From the NCBI GenBank assembly GCA_025981645.1, contig JAICXH010000019.1, positions 1 through 35,589 on the forward strand: 35,589 nucleotides of DNA. The letters run 5' to 3'. The position numbers were made by a program, and so were the translations under genes. Shown here one piece after another: positions 9,987-17,027 of the stretch (its first letter is position 1; each line of letters starts with the position of its first letter). Below the pieces are notes generated by a model. The model was not told where the DNA came from and made no database searches. It worked only from the letters and a program-made list of their open reading frames with translations. Source of the stretch: Burkholderiales bacterium. GTDB taxonomy: Bacteria > Pseudomonadota > Gammaproteobacteria > Burkholderiales > Casimicrobiaceae.

Positions 9987-10628
9987 TCAGTCGCCGGCGC
10001 GCAGCGTCCGGTCGAGAATCATCAGCATCGCGGCGGTCGCGCCCCAGATGTAGCGCTCGTGCCACGGGATCGCCCAGTATTCGCGCCGCCTGGCACCGAG
10101 AATCCTCGAATGGCGTTCCTGATGTGCCGGGTCGAGAATGAACTCGAGGGGAACCTCGAACGCGTCGGCCACTTCGACCGGGTCCGGCTTGAGGTCGATC
10201 GGCGGTTCGATCCAGCCCACCACCGGGTGAACCTGAAACCCCGTCACCGTCACGTAGGCTGCGAGCTGGCCGAGAATTTCGACGTGCGAGCTCGCGAGCC
10301 CGATCTCCTCATCGGCCTCGCGCAGCGCTGCGGCGGCAAAGCCTGCGTCGTCGGGGTCGACGCGTCCACCCGGAAAGCTGATCTGTCCCGGGTGGTCGGG
10401 CAGATTCGCACTGCGCTGCGTGAGCAGGAGCTGAAGACCCTGCGGCCGGTTGACGAGCGGAACCAGCACCGCAGCCGGCACAACTTCGCCGTCGCGGCCG
10501 GGAAGCCGGAAGCCATCGCTCTGGTGGAGTGCGGACGAAGGCACCGGGCCTGCGAGGCGCCGGGTCAACCAATCGCGCTGCTGCGCCGGGGTGAGATCGA
10601 AGAGGGGAAGGCGGGCGGCCACGGACAT
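9987..10628 (-). CDS. Nudix hydrolase, CoA pyrophosphatase (NudL) type
   Basis: 213 aa. The Nudix box has the spacing of the coenzyme A diphosphatase group: FPGG at 85-88, then DPDD, and ALREADEEIGL (101-111) with the metal-binding glutamates. The preceding LLTQRSANLPDHPGQ (68-82) matches the UPF0035/NudL signature. Members cleave CoA, acyl-CoA or oxidised CoA to phosphopantetheine and 3',5'-ADP. The ATG at 10628 is chosen; a GTG at 10649 would add seven residues and cannot be excluded. The gene ends 15 nt before the patatin gene on the same strand, so an operon with the two hydrolases is likely. Confidence 0.9.
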   Translation of the reverse strand: MSVAARLPLFDLTPAQQRDWLTRRLAGPVPSSALHQSDGFRLPGRDGEVVPAAVLVPLVNRPQGLQLLLTQRSANLPDHPGQISFPGGRVDPDDAGFAAAALREADEEIGLASSHVEILGQLAAYVTVTGFQVHPVVGWIEPPIDLKPDPVEVADAFEVPLEFILDPAHQERHSRILGARRREYWAIPWHERYIWGATAAMLMILDRTLRAGD

Positions 10629-10737
10629 GGTGAATCGGCCGCACGACACGGCACGATCGCCGACGATGATACCGCGCGCACAGGGCGCGCCCGCATCGCG
10701 CGCAGACGCGCACGGCGCCGCTGCGGCGTTGCGGCGC

Positions 10738-11121
10738 TCAGGACGGCACGACGATGACGAGCTCGCTGTAGCGCTGCAGGAGCGGGTCGAGCGTCAGCAG
10801 GTGCAGCGGCTCGGTGATCGCCTGGGCGATCAGCAGGCGGTCGAATGGATCCGAATGATAGGCGGGCAGGCGCCGCACGGCCGCGGCGTGCTGCGCGGTG
10901 ACGGGCAGGTTGCGAAAGCCCGAGGCCTCGATCGATTTCACCGCTTCGTCGATGTCGCCGTCGACCCGTCCGAGCGCGAGCTTGATCGTGACTTCCCAGA
11001 TCGACGCCGCCGAGACCCAGACCTCGTCGGCGGACTCCATGAGGTCACGCGCGGGCTTGCCGAGCTTGCTGCTCGCCATGGTCGAGAGCAGGAACACGCG
11101 CGTGTCGAGGAGGAGGCGCAT
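10738..11121 (-). CDS. VapC-family PIN-domain toxin
   Basis: 127-aa PIN-domain ribonuclease, the toxin of a type II toxin-antitoxin pair. All four acidic active-site positions can be seen: D6 (LLLDTRVF), E43 (SIWEVTIK), D94 (HSDPFDRLL) and D112 (LLTLDPLL). These coordinate Mg2+ or Mn2+ for cleavage of RNA, in characterised members often tRNA or rRNA. The common DTHV start reads DTRV here, which does not affect a catalytic residue. Its ATG overlaps the antitoxin TGA by one base (TGATG), so translation is coupled. It appears intact. The target is unknown. Confidence 0.92.
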   Translation of the reverse strand: MRLLLDTRVFLLSTMASSKLGKPARDLMESADEVWVSAASIWEVTIKLALGRVDGDIDEAVKSIEASGFRNLPVTAQHAAAVRRLPAYHSDPFDRLLIAQAITEPLHLLTLDPLLQRYSELVIVVPS

Positions 11122-11357
11122 CAGCGCCGCCCGGAGGGCGCGTCGGCCGCACCCGGCAGCGGAGCGTCGAAATCGGCGGCGATATTGACCCGCCCCTTCA
11201 GGACGCCGAAGCGGATCGATCGTTTGGGCGGCGCGAGCGAAGTGATCCGCGCGATCGGCTTTCCATTGCGTCCGATGACCACGTCTTCGCCCGTCGCGGC
11301 GAGGTCGACGAGGCTCGAGAGACGGGTCTTCGCTTCGTAGATGTTGACGATTGCCAT
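11121..11357 (-). CDS. Phd/YefM-type antitoxin
   Basis: 78 aa. The N-terminal half (MAIVNIYEAKTRLSSLVD, then GEDVVIGRNGKPIARI) is the Phd/YefM DNA-binding fold, and the C-terminal FDAPLP is the usual short toxin-binding tail. It should neutralise the adjacent PIN toxin and repress its own promoter. The ATG at 11357 is preferred to a start at 11387, because homologues begin at this beta strand and the putative promoter lies at 11387-11415. The antitoxin-first order with one-base overlap is typical. Although the toxin is VapC-like, the antitoxin belongs to the Phd/YefM rather than the AbrB class, a common mixed pairing. Confidence 0.9.
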   Translation of the reverse strand: MAIVNIYEAKTRLSSLVDLAATGEDVVIGRNGKPIARITSLAPPKRSIRFGVLKGRVNIAADFDAPLPGAADAPSGRR

Positions 11358-11386
11358 CGGCTCGGCCCGCGTGATCGGTCTGACCA

Positions 11387-11417
11387 AGTCTAGTCTAAGG
11401 TTGACGGTAACTCAACC
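11387..11417 (-). promoter_or_regulatory. Putative promoter/operator of the toxin-antitoxin pair
   Basis: On the minus strand TTGAGT (11410-11415) and TAGACT (11387-11392) are separated by 17 nt and lie about 30 nt upstream of the antitoxin ATG. The -35 box overlaps a perfect inverted repeat, GGTTGA (11399-11404) and TCAACC (11412-11417) with a 7-nt spacer. A dyad overlapping the promoter is what autoregulation by a Phd-type antitoxin would need. The assignment is by pattern only. Confidence 0.5.
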
Positions 11418-11571
11418 AATCCCGGGATCGATTAAAGTTAAAGGTATTTCTAGAACTATCAGGTAATATATTGATAGCGCTATATATACAGCAACAGCGC
11501 CGGCCGTCCCTGCTGCTGACAGACCATTGACCCGTGTCGGCGAAGGCGCTCGCCGAATTCGCGCTCGGCGA
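11418..11571. other. AT-rich spacer with small inverted repeats
   Basis: No gene is seen. The first half (to about 11495) is strikingly AT-rich for this GC-rich window. It contains a perfect inverted repeat CTATCA (11456-11461) / TGATAG (11472-11477) with a 10-nt spacer, followed by an alternating TA run. The GC-rich second half holds a 7-bp stem TCGGCGA (11537-11543) / TCGCCGA (11550-11556) with a 6-nt loop just past the permease stop. This could act as a weak terminator for the minus-strand permease, but no T-run follows it. Confidence 0.4.
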
Positions 11572-12717
11572 TCAGAACAGGATCAGGTAGCCGGCGATCG
11601 CCGCGATTACGAGGAAGGGCAGCGACCACAAGTGGAACGCGAGCCAGGCGCCGCGCTCGCGCAGCATCCGCAAGGCGATCAGGTTGGCGAGCGACCCGAT
11701 CGCGAGGCCGAAGCCGCCGATGTTGACCGCGTAGGCGAGGGTGTGCCAATCGCCCGAGTATTCGCCGAGCGCGATCGTCGCGGGCACGTTGCTGACGATC
11801 TGCGACGCGACGATCCCTGCCGCATACAGGTGCTTCGGCAGATCCAGCGCGAGGCTCGCGATCCACCCGCGCATCGCCGGGAGATCGGCAAGGCCGCGCA
11901 GGTCGATGAACATCAGCACGAAGACGAGGAGAAGTCCCCAGTCGACGTCGCGGACGAGGCGCGGGCGCAGCGCGAGGGAGACGACGGCGACCAGCGCGAG
12001 GCCCCAGCCAGCGAGGTGGCGGTCGGCGAGTGCCAGGAACGGTGCGTAGAGACCGAGCGATACGACGAGAAGTGGCATGTCGAACTCGCTCGCGCGCCGT
12101 TCGTCGCGAAGGCGCACGGGTGTTGCCGGAAACGCCCACACGGCCAGCGCGAACAGCGCGACCGCGAGCACGGCGACAAGCGGCAGCATCGCCGACACGA
12201 ACTGCGCGAACGGCACCCCGGAGCGCTGCCACAGGAAGATGTTCTGCGGGTTGCCGATCGGCGTCAGCGCCGAGCCAACGTTGACGGCGAGCGCCTCGAA
12301 GACGACGAGGCGGGCGGCGGGCAGATGCGCGATCCGGCACATGCCGAGCGTCAGCGGCACGACGATGAAGAGCGCGACGTCGTTGGTGATCGCCATCGAC
12401 AGGAGCGCCGAGGCCCCGATGAGGCCCAACGCCGCGGCGCGCTCCGAGCGCACGAGATCGATCAGCGCTCGGCCGGCTCGCTGCAGCGCTCCGCTCGCCT
12501 CGACGCCGCGCGTCAGCAGCAGGAGGCCCGCGAGGGTCGCGATCGTCGGCCAGCTGATCCGCGATGGGTACCGTGGGATTTCGCGCGGTGCCACGAGCGC
12601 GAGCGCGACCAGCACGACGACGAGCCCGACGAAGACGCCGTCGCGGTGCAGTGCGCCCAACGATGGCGGCAGCCACGCGACCGGGGTCGGCGGCGAGCGT
12701 TCGAGCTCGGTCGTCAA
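11572..12717 (-). CDS. ArsB/SLC13-like anion permease
   Basis: About 381 aa with roughly ten hydrophobic segments. The conserved loops AITNDVALFIVVP and NVGSALTPIGNPQN are the two hairpin signatures of the ion-transporter superfamily (ArsB, NhaD, citrate/dicarboxylate permeases), and a matching second-half motif is IVSNVPATIALG. The start is uncertain: TTG at 12717 is used because it follows the upstream gene's stop by 40 nt, whereas ATG at 12801 or 12822 would overlap that gene by 44-65 nt and add Arg-rich sequence. Substrate cannot be deduced; an organic anion is suggested by the neighbouring PEP-mutase-family gene. There are no other arsenic genes nearby, so an arsenite role is not favoured. 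Confidence 0.8.
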   Translation of the reverse strand: MTTELERSPPTPVAWLPPSLGALHRDGVFVGLVVVLVALALVAPREIPRYPSRISWPTIATLAGLLLLTRGVEASGALQRAGRALIDLVRSERAAALGLIGASALLSMAITNDVALFIVVPLTLGMCRIAHLPAARLVVFEALAVNVGSALTPIGNPQNIFLWQRSGVPFAQFVSAMLPLVAVLAVALFALAVWAFPATPVRLRDERRASEFDMPLLVVSLGLYAPFLALADRHLAGWGLALVAVVSLALRPRLVRDVDWGLLLVFVLMFIDLRGLADLPAMRGWIASLALDLPKHLYAAGIVASQIVSNVPATIALGEYSGDWHTLAYAVNIGGFGLAIGSLANLIALRMLRERGAWLAFHLWSLPFLVIAAIAGYLILF

Positions 12718-12757
12718 CGCTGTTTCGTCGCCGCGGGCACTCGGCAGGGCGCGACGC

Positions 12758-13597
12758 TCACGCCGGTCGCTCCGCGGCGAACATGCGGTTCGCCTCGGCA
12801 TAGGGCACCGCATCGGCGGCATAGGCGAAGCTGCCGCGCTCGCGGATCTCGCGCGCCCCGCGCAGAAAAGCGCCGAACGCCGCGCGCGCGAGCGACGAGC
12901 CGACGCTGACGCGCTTCACGCCGAGCGCTTCGAGCTCGGCGAGGGTGAAGGGTGATCCGGCGAGCCCCATGATCACGTTGACGGGCTTCGGCGCCACCGC
13001 GCGCACGACTGCCCCGATGTCGCCCGGCGCGCGCAGGCCGGGCGCGAACAGCACATCGGCGCCCACGTCGGCGAAGGCGACAAGCCGCGCGATCGTGTCG
13101 TCGAGATCGGGGCGACCGTGGAGGAAGTTCTCGGCGCGCGCGGTCAGCGTAAACGGGAAGGGCAGGGCGCGCGCTGCGGCGACCGCGGCGCGGACGCGTG
13201 CGACCGCGGCATCGAGCGCGTAGATCGGTTCGTCACCGCGCTCGGTCGCATCCTCGATGGATCCACCGACGAGCCCCGCGTCGGCCGCGGCGCGAATGGT
13301 GAGCGCGCAGTCGTCCGGCGAATCGCCGAAGCCATTCTCGAGGTCGGCGCTCACCGGGAGCGGCGTCGCGGCGGCGATGGCGGCGGCGTTGGCGAGCGTC
13401 TCGGCGCGCGACACCGCGTTGTGACCGTCGGCCCGGCCGAGCGCGTAGGCGAGGCCCGCGCTGGTCGTCGCCAGCGCCGCGAAGCCCATCTGCGTCAGAG
13501 CGATCGCCGAGCCCGCGTCCCACGGATTGGGGATCGCGAAGATGCCGGGGCGCGTGTGCAGCTCGCGGAATGCTTCGGCGCGTGTTCCGAGATCCAT
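12758..13597 (-). CDS. Isocitrate lyase/PEP mutase family enzyme
   Basis: 279-aa TIM-barrel enzyme of the PEP mutase/2-methylisocitrate lyase superfamily. Visible signatures: IPNPWDAGSA (22-31), ATTSAGLA (43-50), SADLENGFG (83-91, metal-binding D85/E87) and GGSIEDA (111-117, E115/D116). Relatives cleave or form C-C or C-P bonds next to an enolate (methylisocitrate, oxaloacetate, phosphonopyruvate). The KKCGH loop of true lyases is not evident, as in the shorter PEP_mutase branch, so the reaction is unknown. The ATG at 13597 has a good ribosome binding site, GGAGGA at 13601-13606. It is transcribed just ahead of the anion permease, suggesting uptake and breakdown of an organic acid. Confidence 0.85.
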   Translation of the reverse strand: MDLGTRAEAFRELHTRPGIFAIPNPWDAGSAIALTQMGFAALATTSAGLAYALGRADGHNAVSRAETLANAAAIAAATPLPVSADLENGFGDSPDDCALTIRAAADAGLVGGSIEDATERGDEPIYALDAAVARVRAAVAAARALPFPFTLTARAENFLHGRPDLDDTIARLVAFADVGADVLFAPGLRAPGDIGAVVRAVAPKPVNVIMGLAGSPFTLAELEALGVKRVSVGSSLARAAFGAFLRGAREIRERGSFAYAADAVPYAEANRMFAAERPA

Positions 13598-13623
13598 GAA
13601 TCCTCCGGTGGTAGCGGGAGCAT

Positions 13624-13697
13624 CGGTCGCATCGACCGCCAATCGATCGGTGCACCGATGTGTCGCCTGGACGATTGTCGCAGATGGCGAATATTCG
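13624..13697. promoter_or_regulatory. Three palindromes upstream of the PEP-mutase-family gene
   Basis: The divergent spacer 13598-13824 holds three perfect dyads within 75 nt. They are CGGTCG (13624-13629) / CGACCG (13633-13638) with a 3-nt spacer, the 14-bp palindrome ATCGGTGCACCGAT (13646-13659), and the 10-bp palindrome CGAATATTCG (13688-13697). They are close to the PEP-mutase gene start and could be operators; no regulator gene is adjacent. Confidence 0.45.
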
Positions 13698-13720
13698 GCG
13701 GTTCCATCCAGCCGGGTGAA

Positions 13721-13749
13721 TTGACCGCACCGAGGCATTTGAGGATACT
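13721..13749 (+). promoter_or_regulatory. Putative sigma-70 promoter for the CsgG-like lipoprotein
   Basis: TTGACC (13721-13726, 5/6 to the -35 consensus) and GATACT (13744-13749, 4/6 to the -10 consensus) are separated by exactly 17 nt. They lie about 75 nt upstream of the lipoprotein ATG. Pattern-based only. Confidence 0.45.
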
Positions 13750-13824
13750 CGCCGGCGGGGTCCGGAGAGGCGCGAACGAGCGCGCCGGAGGACCGCTGCA
13801 CGACACCACGACCGGGGGAGTTCC

Positions 13825-14853
13825 ATGAAGATTGCCGCACCGCTGTGTGTGCTGTCCGGGGCCCTGCTGCTCGCAGGCTGCGCCAGTGATCCGACGGCGA
13901 TGAAGATGGGGTCGCAGGACGCGAAGACGACCGCGACGGGTTCGGCCGGCGGCGCCAACAACGCCAACGCCAACAAGGCGCTCGAGCACTGCGACAAGCC
14001 GTACGGGACCATCGCGATGGTCGAGGACCAGAGTGCGGCGTGGTACATCCAGTTGACGCGTGACTATCAGTTGACGTCGACGATTCCGGTGCTGCGCCTG
14101 CTCGTCCAGCAGTCGAACTGCTTCGTCGTCGTCGAGCGCGGACGCGCGATGGTGAACATGCAGCAGGAGCGCGCACTGCAGCAGTCGGGCGAGTTGCGTG
14201 CGGGCAGCAGCTTCGGCAAGGGGCAGATGGTGTCGGCCGATTACTCGATGACTCCGTCGATCACCTTCAGCGCGAAGAATACGAAGGGCGGGGGAGGTGC
14301 GGTCGGGGCCTTCGGGGGCTGGCTCGGCGCCGTCGGCGCCGTGGCCGGCGGATTTCACCAGAACGAGGCGTCGACGATGCTGCTCCTGACCGACAACCGC
14401 TCGGGCGTGCAGGTGGGCGCCGCCGAGGGCAGTGCCTCGAAGGTCGACTTCGACGTCGGTGCCGCGGTGTTCGGCTGGTCGGGTGGCGGCGGCCTCGGTG
14501 GCTACACCAACACGCCGCAGGGCAAGGTGATCGTCGCCGCGTTCACCGATTCGTACAACCAGCTCGTCGTCGCGGTTCGCAACTACGCGCCGCAGACCAT
14601 GGGCAACGGCCAGGGCCTCGGCACCGGCGGCAAGCTCGGCGTCGACGGCGCGTCGCCGGTGAAGCCCGTCGTCATGCATATGACGGTCGCCGACGCCCAG
14701 AGGAAGCTGACCGCGCTCGGCTACAAGCCCGGTCCCGCCGACGGATCGATGGGTGGCCACACCGAAGCCGCGCTGCGCGAGTTCCAGAAGGACCACAACC
14801 TGCCGATCACCGGCCGGCTCGATCCGCAGACGATCGCCGAACTGGCGAAGTGA
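13825..14853 (+). CDS. CsgG-like lipoprotein with C-terminal peptidoglycan-binding domain
   Basis: 342 aa. A lipoprotein signal peptide ends in a lipobox LLAGC with acylated Cys19. Residues ~55-260 resemble the CsgG/curli-assembly fold (IPVLRLLVQQSNCFVVVERGR, then a Gly-rich stretch and DVGAAVFGWSGGGG). Residues 286-342 form a PG_binding_1 domain (VADAQRKLTALGYKPGPADG, then LREFQKDHNLPITGRL). CsgG proteins form outer-membrane secretion channels; the extra domain could anchor this one to the cell wall. The start has a strong GGGGGAG site 4 nt upstream. No curli subunit genes (csgA/B/E/F) are present, so a curli role is not supported. It would be processed by the window's own LspA. Confidence 0.85.
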   Translation: MKIAAPLCVLSGALLLAGCASDPTAMKMGSQDAKTTATGSAGGANNANANKALEHCDKPYGTIAMVEDQSAAWYIQLTRDYQLTSTIPVLRLLVQQSNCFVVVERGRAMVNMQQERALQQSGELRAGSSFGKGQMVSADYSMTPSITFSAKNTKGGGGAVGAFGGWLGAVGAVAGGFHQNEASTMLLLTDNRSGVQVGAAEGSASKVDFDVGAAVFGWSGGGGLGGYTNTPQGKVIVAAFTDSYNQLVVAVRNYAPQTMGNGQGLGTGGKLGVDGASPVKPVVMHMTVADAQRKLTALGYKPGPADGSMGGHTEAALREFQKDHNLPITGRLDPQTIAELAK

Positions 14854-14918
14854 GGTAGGCCGGGCGCCCTGCGTGCAGGTGATCGCGGGGCGCAGGACTT
14901 CGCTCGCTTGTTCACGCC

Positions 14919-15302
14919 GTGACCTTCCGCGCAATCCTCGACGAGGCGCGCATTCATCCTGCGATCCGCGACGCGGTCGCGACGCGCCATGCCGACATCG
15001 TTCACGAGGTCGAAGAGGCGATCGCCGCCAACGATGTCGTGGTCGTCGGCATGGCCCAGAACCCGCACGTCAGGCGCGCGCGACGCGCGCTCGATCGCGC
15101 GGGAATCGGGTACAGGTATCTCGAATACGGCAGCTACTTCAGCTCGTGGCGGCGGCGCAATGCACTCAAGATGTGGACCGGCTGGCCGACATTTCCGATG
15201 GTGTTCGTCAGCGGCACATTGGTCGGCGGAGCGAGCGACGTCGAGCGCCTGATCCAGGCCGGAGCGTTGGCGCCAGCGCGTGTCCCGCGGGATGAGCGAT
15301 GA
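14919..15302 (+). CDS. Glutaredoxin-fold protein without any cysteine
   Basis: 127 aa, GTG start. The fold is read from VVVVGMAQNPHVRRARRALD (strand-active-site-helix), then GIGYRYLEYGSY, and the cis-proline strand GWPTFPMVFV followed by GTLVGGASDVERLIQAGAL, the glutathione-binding end of monothiol glutaredoxins. At the place of the CPxC/CGFS active site the sequence is AQNPHV, and the whole protein contains no cysteine, so thiol-disulfide chemistry is impossible. It may bind glutathione or act as a scaffold. It sits between the CsgG-like lipoprotein and the broken deaminase on the same strand, with 65 nt and 39 nt gaps. Fold assignment is confident; role is unknown. Confidence 0.82.
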   Translation: MTFRAILDEARIHPAIRDAVATRHADIVHEVEEAIAANDVVVVGMAQNPHVRRARRALDRAGIGYRYLEYGSYFSSWRRRNALKMWTGWPTFPMVFVSGTLVGGASDVERLIQAGALAPARVPRDER

Positions 15303-15341
15303 AACGCTCCGCGCCGCGATCGGCGCTGGCGCAGGGAGGGG

Positions 15342-15858
15342 GTGGCTGCCACGACCTCTTCTGGTAAGAACTCTGCGCCCGATGTAGCGGAGCATTATTC
15401 ACACGAGCGCTTCATGTGCGCCGCGCTCGAGGAGGCTCGCCTGGCGCTGGAGGCCGGCGACATTCCGGTCGGCGCCGTGGTGGTCCACGACGGTGAGATC
15501 GTCAGCACGGGTCGGAACGCCGTCGAATCAGAACGGAACGACCTTCTTCACGCGGAGCACACCGCGGTCGCACGGATTCCGCAGTTCCTGTGGCGTCGTC
15601 GGCGCGGATGCACGGTCTACACGACGATGGAGCCTTGTGCGATGTGCCTCGGCCATCGTGTACAGCGCGATCGACCGTATCGTGTGGGGCGCGAGCGACC
15701 CGCTCGCCGCGACACACGCCGCCGTCGAGGCGACGCCGTACTACGGCCGGCGCACGCTGGTTTTGCTTGGAGGAGTACTCGAGGCCGAGTGTCAGGCGCT
15801 ACTGAACGAGTACGTGCGGCGCAACGCGCGACGAGGCTACCTGTTCAAGGCGGTTTGA
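15342..15858 (+). pseudogene. Nucleoside/tRNA-adenosine deaminase family gene, frameshifted
   Basis: A zinc-dependent CMP/dCMP-deaminase-fold protein (COG0590, TadA/guanine deaminase-like) split over two frames. The first frame (from GTG 15342) carries IPVGAVVVHDGEIV, the zinc ligand and proton shuttle HAE (H70, E72), and EPCAMC with zinc ligands C99 and C102. At 15651-15654 the coding frame jumps. The next frame continues with AIVYSAIDRIVWGASDPLAATHAAVE and ends at the TGA at 15856-15858. Restoring a GC dinucleotide in GGCC (as GGCGCC) would give the usual CLGAIVYSAID. Both halves are well conserved, so this is either a recent mutation or an assembly error. The specificity (adenosine, guanine or other) is not resolved. 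An ATG at 15414 is a shorter alternative start. Confidence 0.82.
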
Positions 15859-15972
15859 TTGTAAGAGCATTTTCTCCGGTTGCCCTGGGGCACGAAGTGC
15901 TGCCGCTGTCCGTCGAGCGGGCAACGACTGGGCTCGCCGTGAACCACGGGTGGCGTCGGAACACGCAACCGC
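15859..15972. other. Convergent spacer, nothing recognised
   Basis: 114 nt between the end of the broken deaminase (+) and the end of the His-tailed exporter (-). No gene, clear terminator hairpin or repeat was seen. Confidence 0.5.
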
Positions 15973-17019
15973 TCAATGCCGATGACGATGGTGGACATCG
16001 GGGTAATGGGGATGGGTGTGCGTGATGGCCGGATGGAAGTGGCGATGCGTGTGCGGCTCCTTCCCGTCCCATGTGAAAGCGTGGTCGTGCTGATGGTGCG
16101 CGTCGTGGACATGCGAATGCGTATGCTCGAGCGACTCGTGCCGGTGCTCGTGGGCATGGCGCTCCGACACGTGCAGCCAGACTCCGAGCGCCATCAGCGC
16201 AGCAGCGACCGTCAGTGACCACGTCAGCGCATCTTGCCCCATGAGCACGGCGACCGCTGCGCCGAAGAATGGCGCAACCGAAAAGTAAGCCCCCGTGCGC
16301 GCCGTGCCGAGATGTCGCAACGCGAGGACGAACAGCGCAAGGCTCACGCCGTAGCCGACGAAGCCGACGAGTGCGCCCGCGGTCGCGGCGACGAGCGACG
16401 GCATCGTGATGCCGAGCGCGAACGCCAGGCCGCCGTTTACGCTGCCGGCGACAATGCCCTTGACCGCGGCCAGGACGACCGCGTCGCTCGCCGACGCCCG
16501 GCGCGTCAGATTGTTGTCGAACGCCCAGCAAAGGCAGGCAAAGGCAACCAGTGCCGGGCCCATCGGGGATGTGGATCCGCCGGCGGGGGCCGCGGTGAGA
16601 AGCACCGCTGCAAGCACGATGGCCAGGATCCCGAGCGCGATGCGACGGTCGAAATTCTCCTTGAAGAGAAACCAGGCAAGGAGGGCAGTCAGGACGGCCT
16701 CGAGGTTCAGCAGAAGCGAGGCGGCGGCCCCGCTGGTCCTGGCAAGGCCGTACATCAGCGCGACGGGGCCGACAATGCCGCCCAGCGCGATGGCCGACGC
16801 GACCCAAATCCACTCCGCACCGACGGGAAGCGCGAGCGGCGCGGACGGTGCTCGCACGCGCCGCAGCGCGAGTACGAGCAGCAGGCCCGCGCCCGCGCCG
16901 AGATACAGGATGGCCGCGAGCCACAGCGGCGCAACGGAGCCGACGAGCGCCTTGGCCAACGGGGTACTGACGCCGAAGAGCGCTGCCGACGCGAGACCGT
17001 ACCCGATACCCGGCTTCAC
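15973..17019 (-). CDS. EamA/DMT-family transporter with a histidine-rich tail
   Basis: 348 aa. Residues 1-~283 form ten hydrophobic segments as two EamA repeats (each with the GPVALMYGLAR / VGYGVSLALFVLALRHLG type motif), typical of drug/metabolite transporters. Residues 288-348 are a hydrophilic tail with 23 histidines in 61 residues, alternating HxH with acidic residues, such as HTHSHVHDAHHQHDH. Such tails bind Zn, Ni, Co or Cu, so a metal-linked exporter or metal sensor function is inferred. The GTG at 17019 lies 8 nt after the stop of the copper-ATPase remnant, so the two once formed a metal operon. Substrate is not known. Confidence 0.88.
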   Translation of the reverse strand: MKPGIGYGLASAALFGVSTPLAKALVGSVAPLWLAAILYLGAGAGLLLVLALRRVRAPSAPLALPVGAEWIWVASAIALGGIVGPVALMYGLARTSGAAASLLLNLEAVLTALLAWFLFKENFDRRIALGILAIVLAAVLLTAAPAGGSTSPMGPALVAFACLCWAFDNNLTRRASASDAVVLAAVKGIVAGSVNGGLAFALGITMPSLVAATAGALVGFVGYGVSLALFVLALRHLGTARTGAYFSVAPFFGAAVAVLMGQDALTWSLTVAAALMALGVWLHVSERHAHEHRHESLEHTHSHVHDAHHQHDHAFTWDGKEPHTHRHFHPAITHTHPHYPDVHHRHRH

Positions 17020-17027
17020 GGTGCTCG

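Noticed and set aside
11537..11556. Rho-independent terminator after the permease
   Set aside because: The 7-bp stem is real but no T-run follows on the minus strand; kept only as a remark in the spacer entry.
11572..12717. Arsenite efflux pump ArsB
   Set aside because: The fold is shared with dicarboxylate and sodium transporters, and there is no arsR, arsC or arsA nearby.
11527..12909. A 460-codon plus-strand open frame opposite the anion permease
   Set aside because: Highly charged, domain-free product antisense to a protein with clear transmembrane helices and NPQN-type loops.
15837..16157. A 106-codon Thr/Ser/Arg-rich minus-strand frame
   Set aside because: It is the out-of-frame shadow of the histidine-rich codon repeats in the exporter tail.
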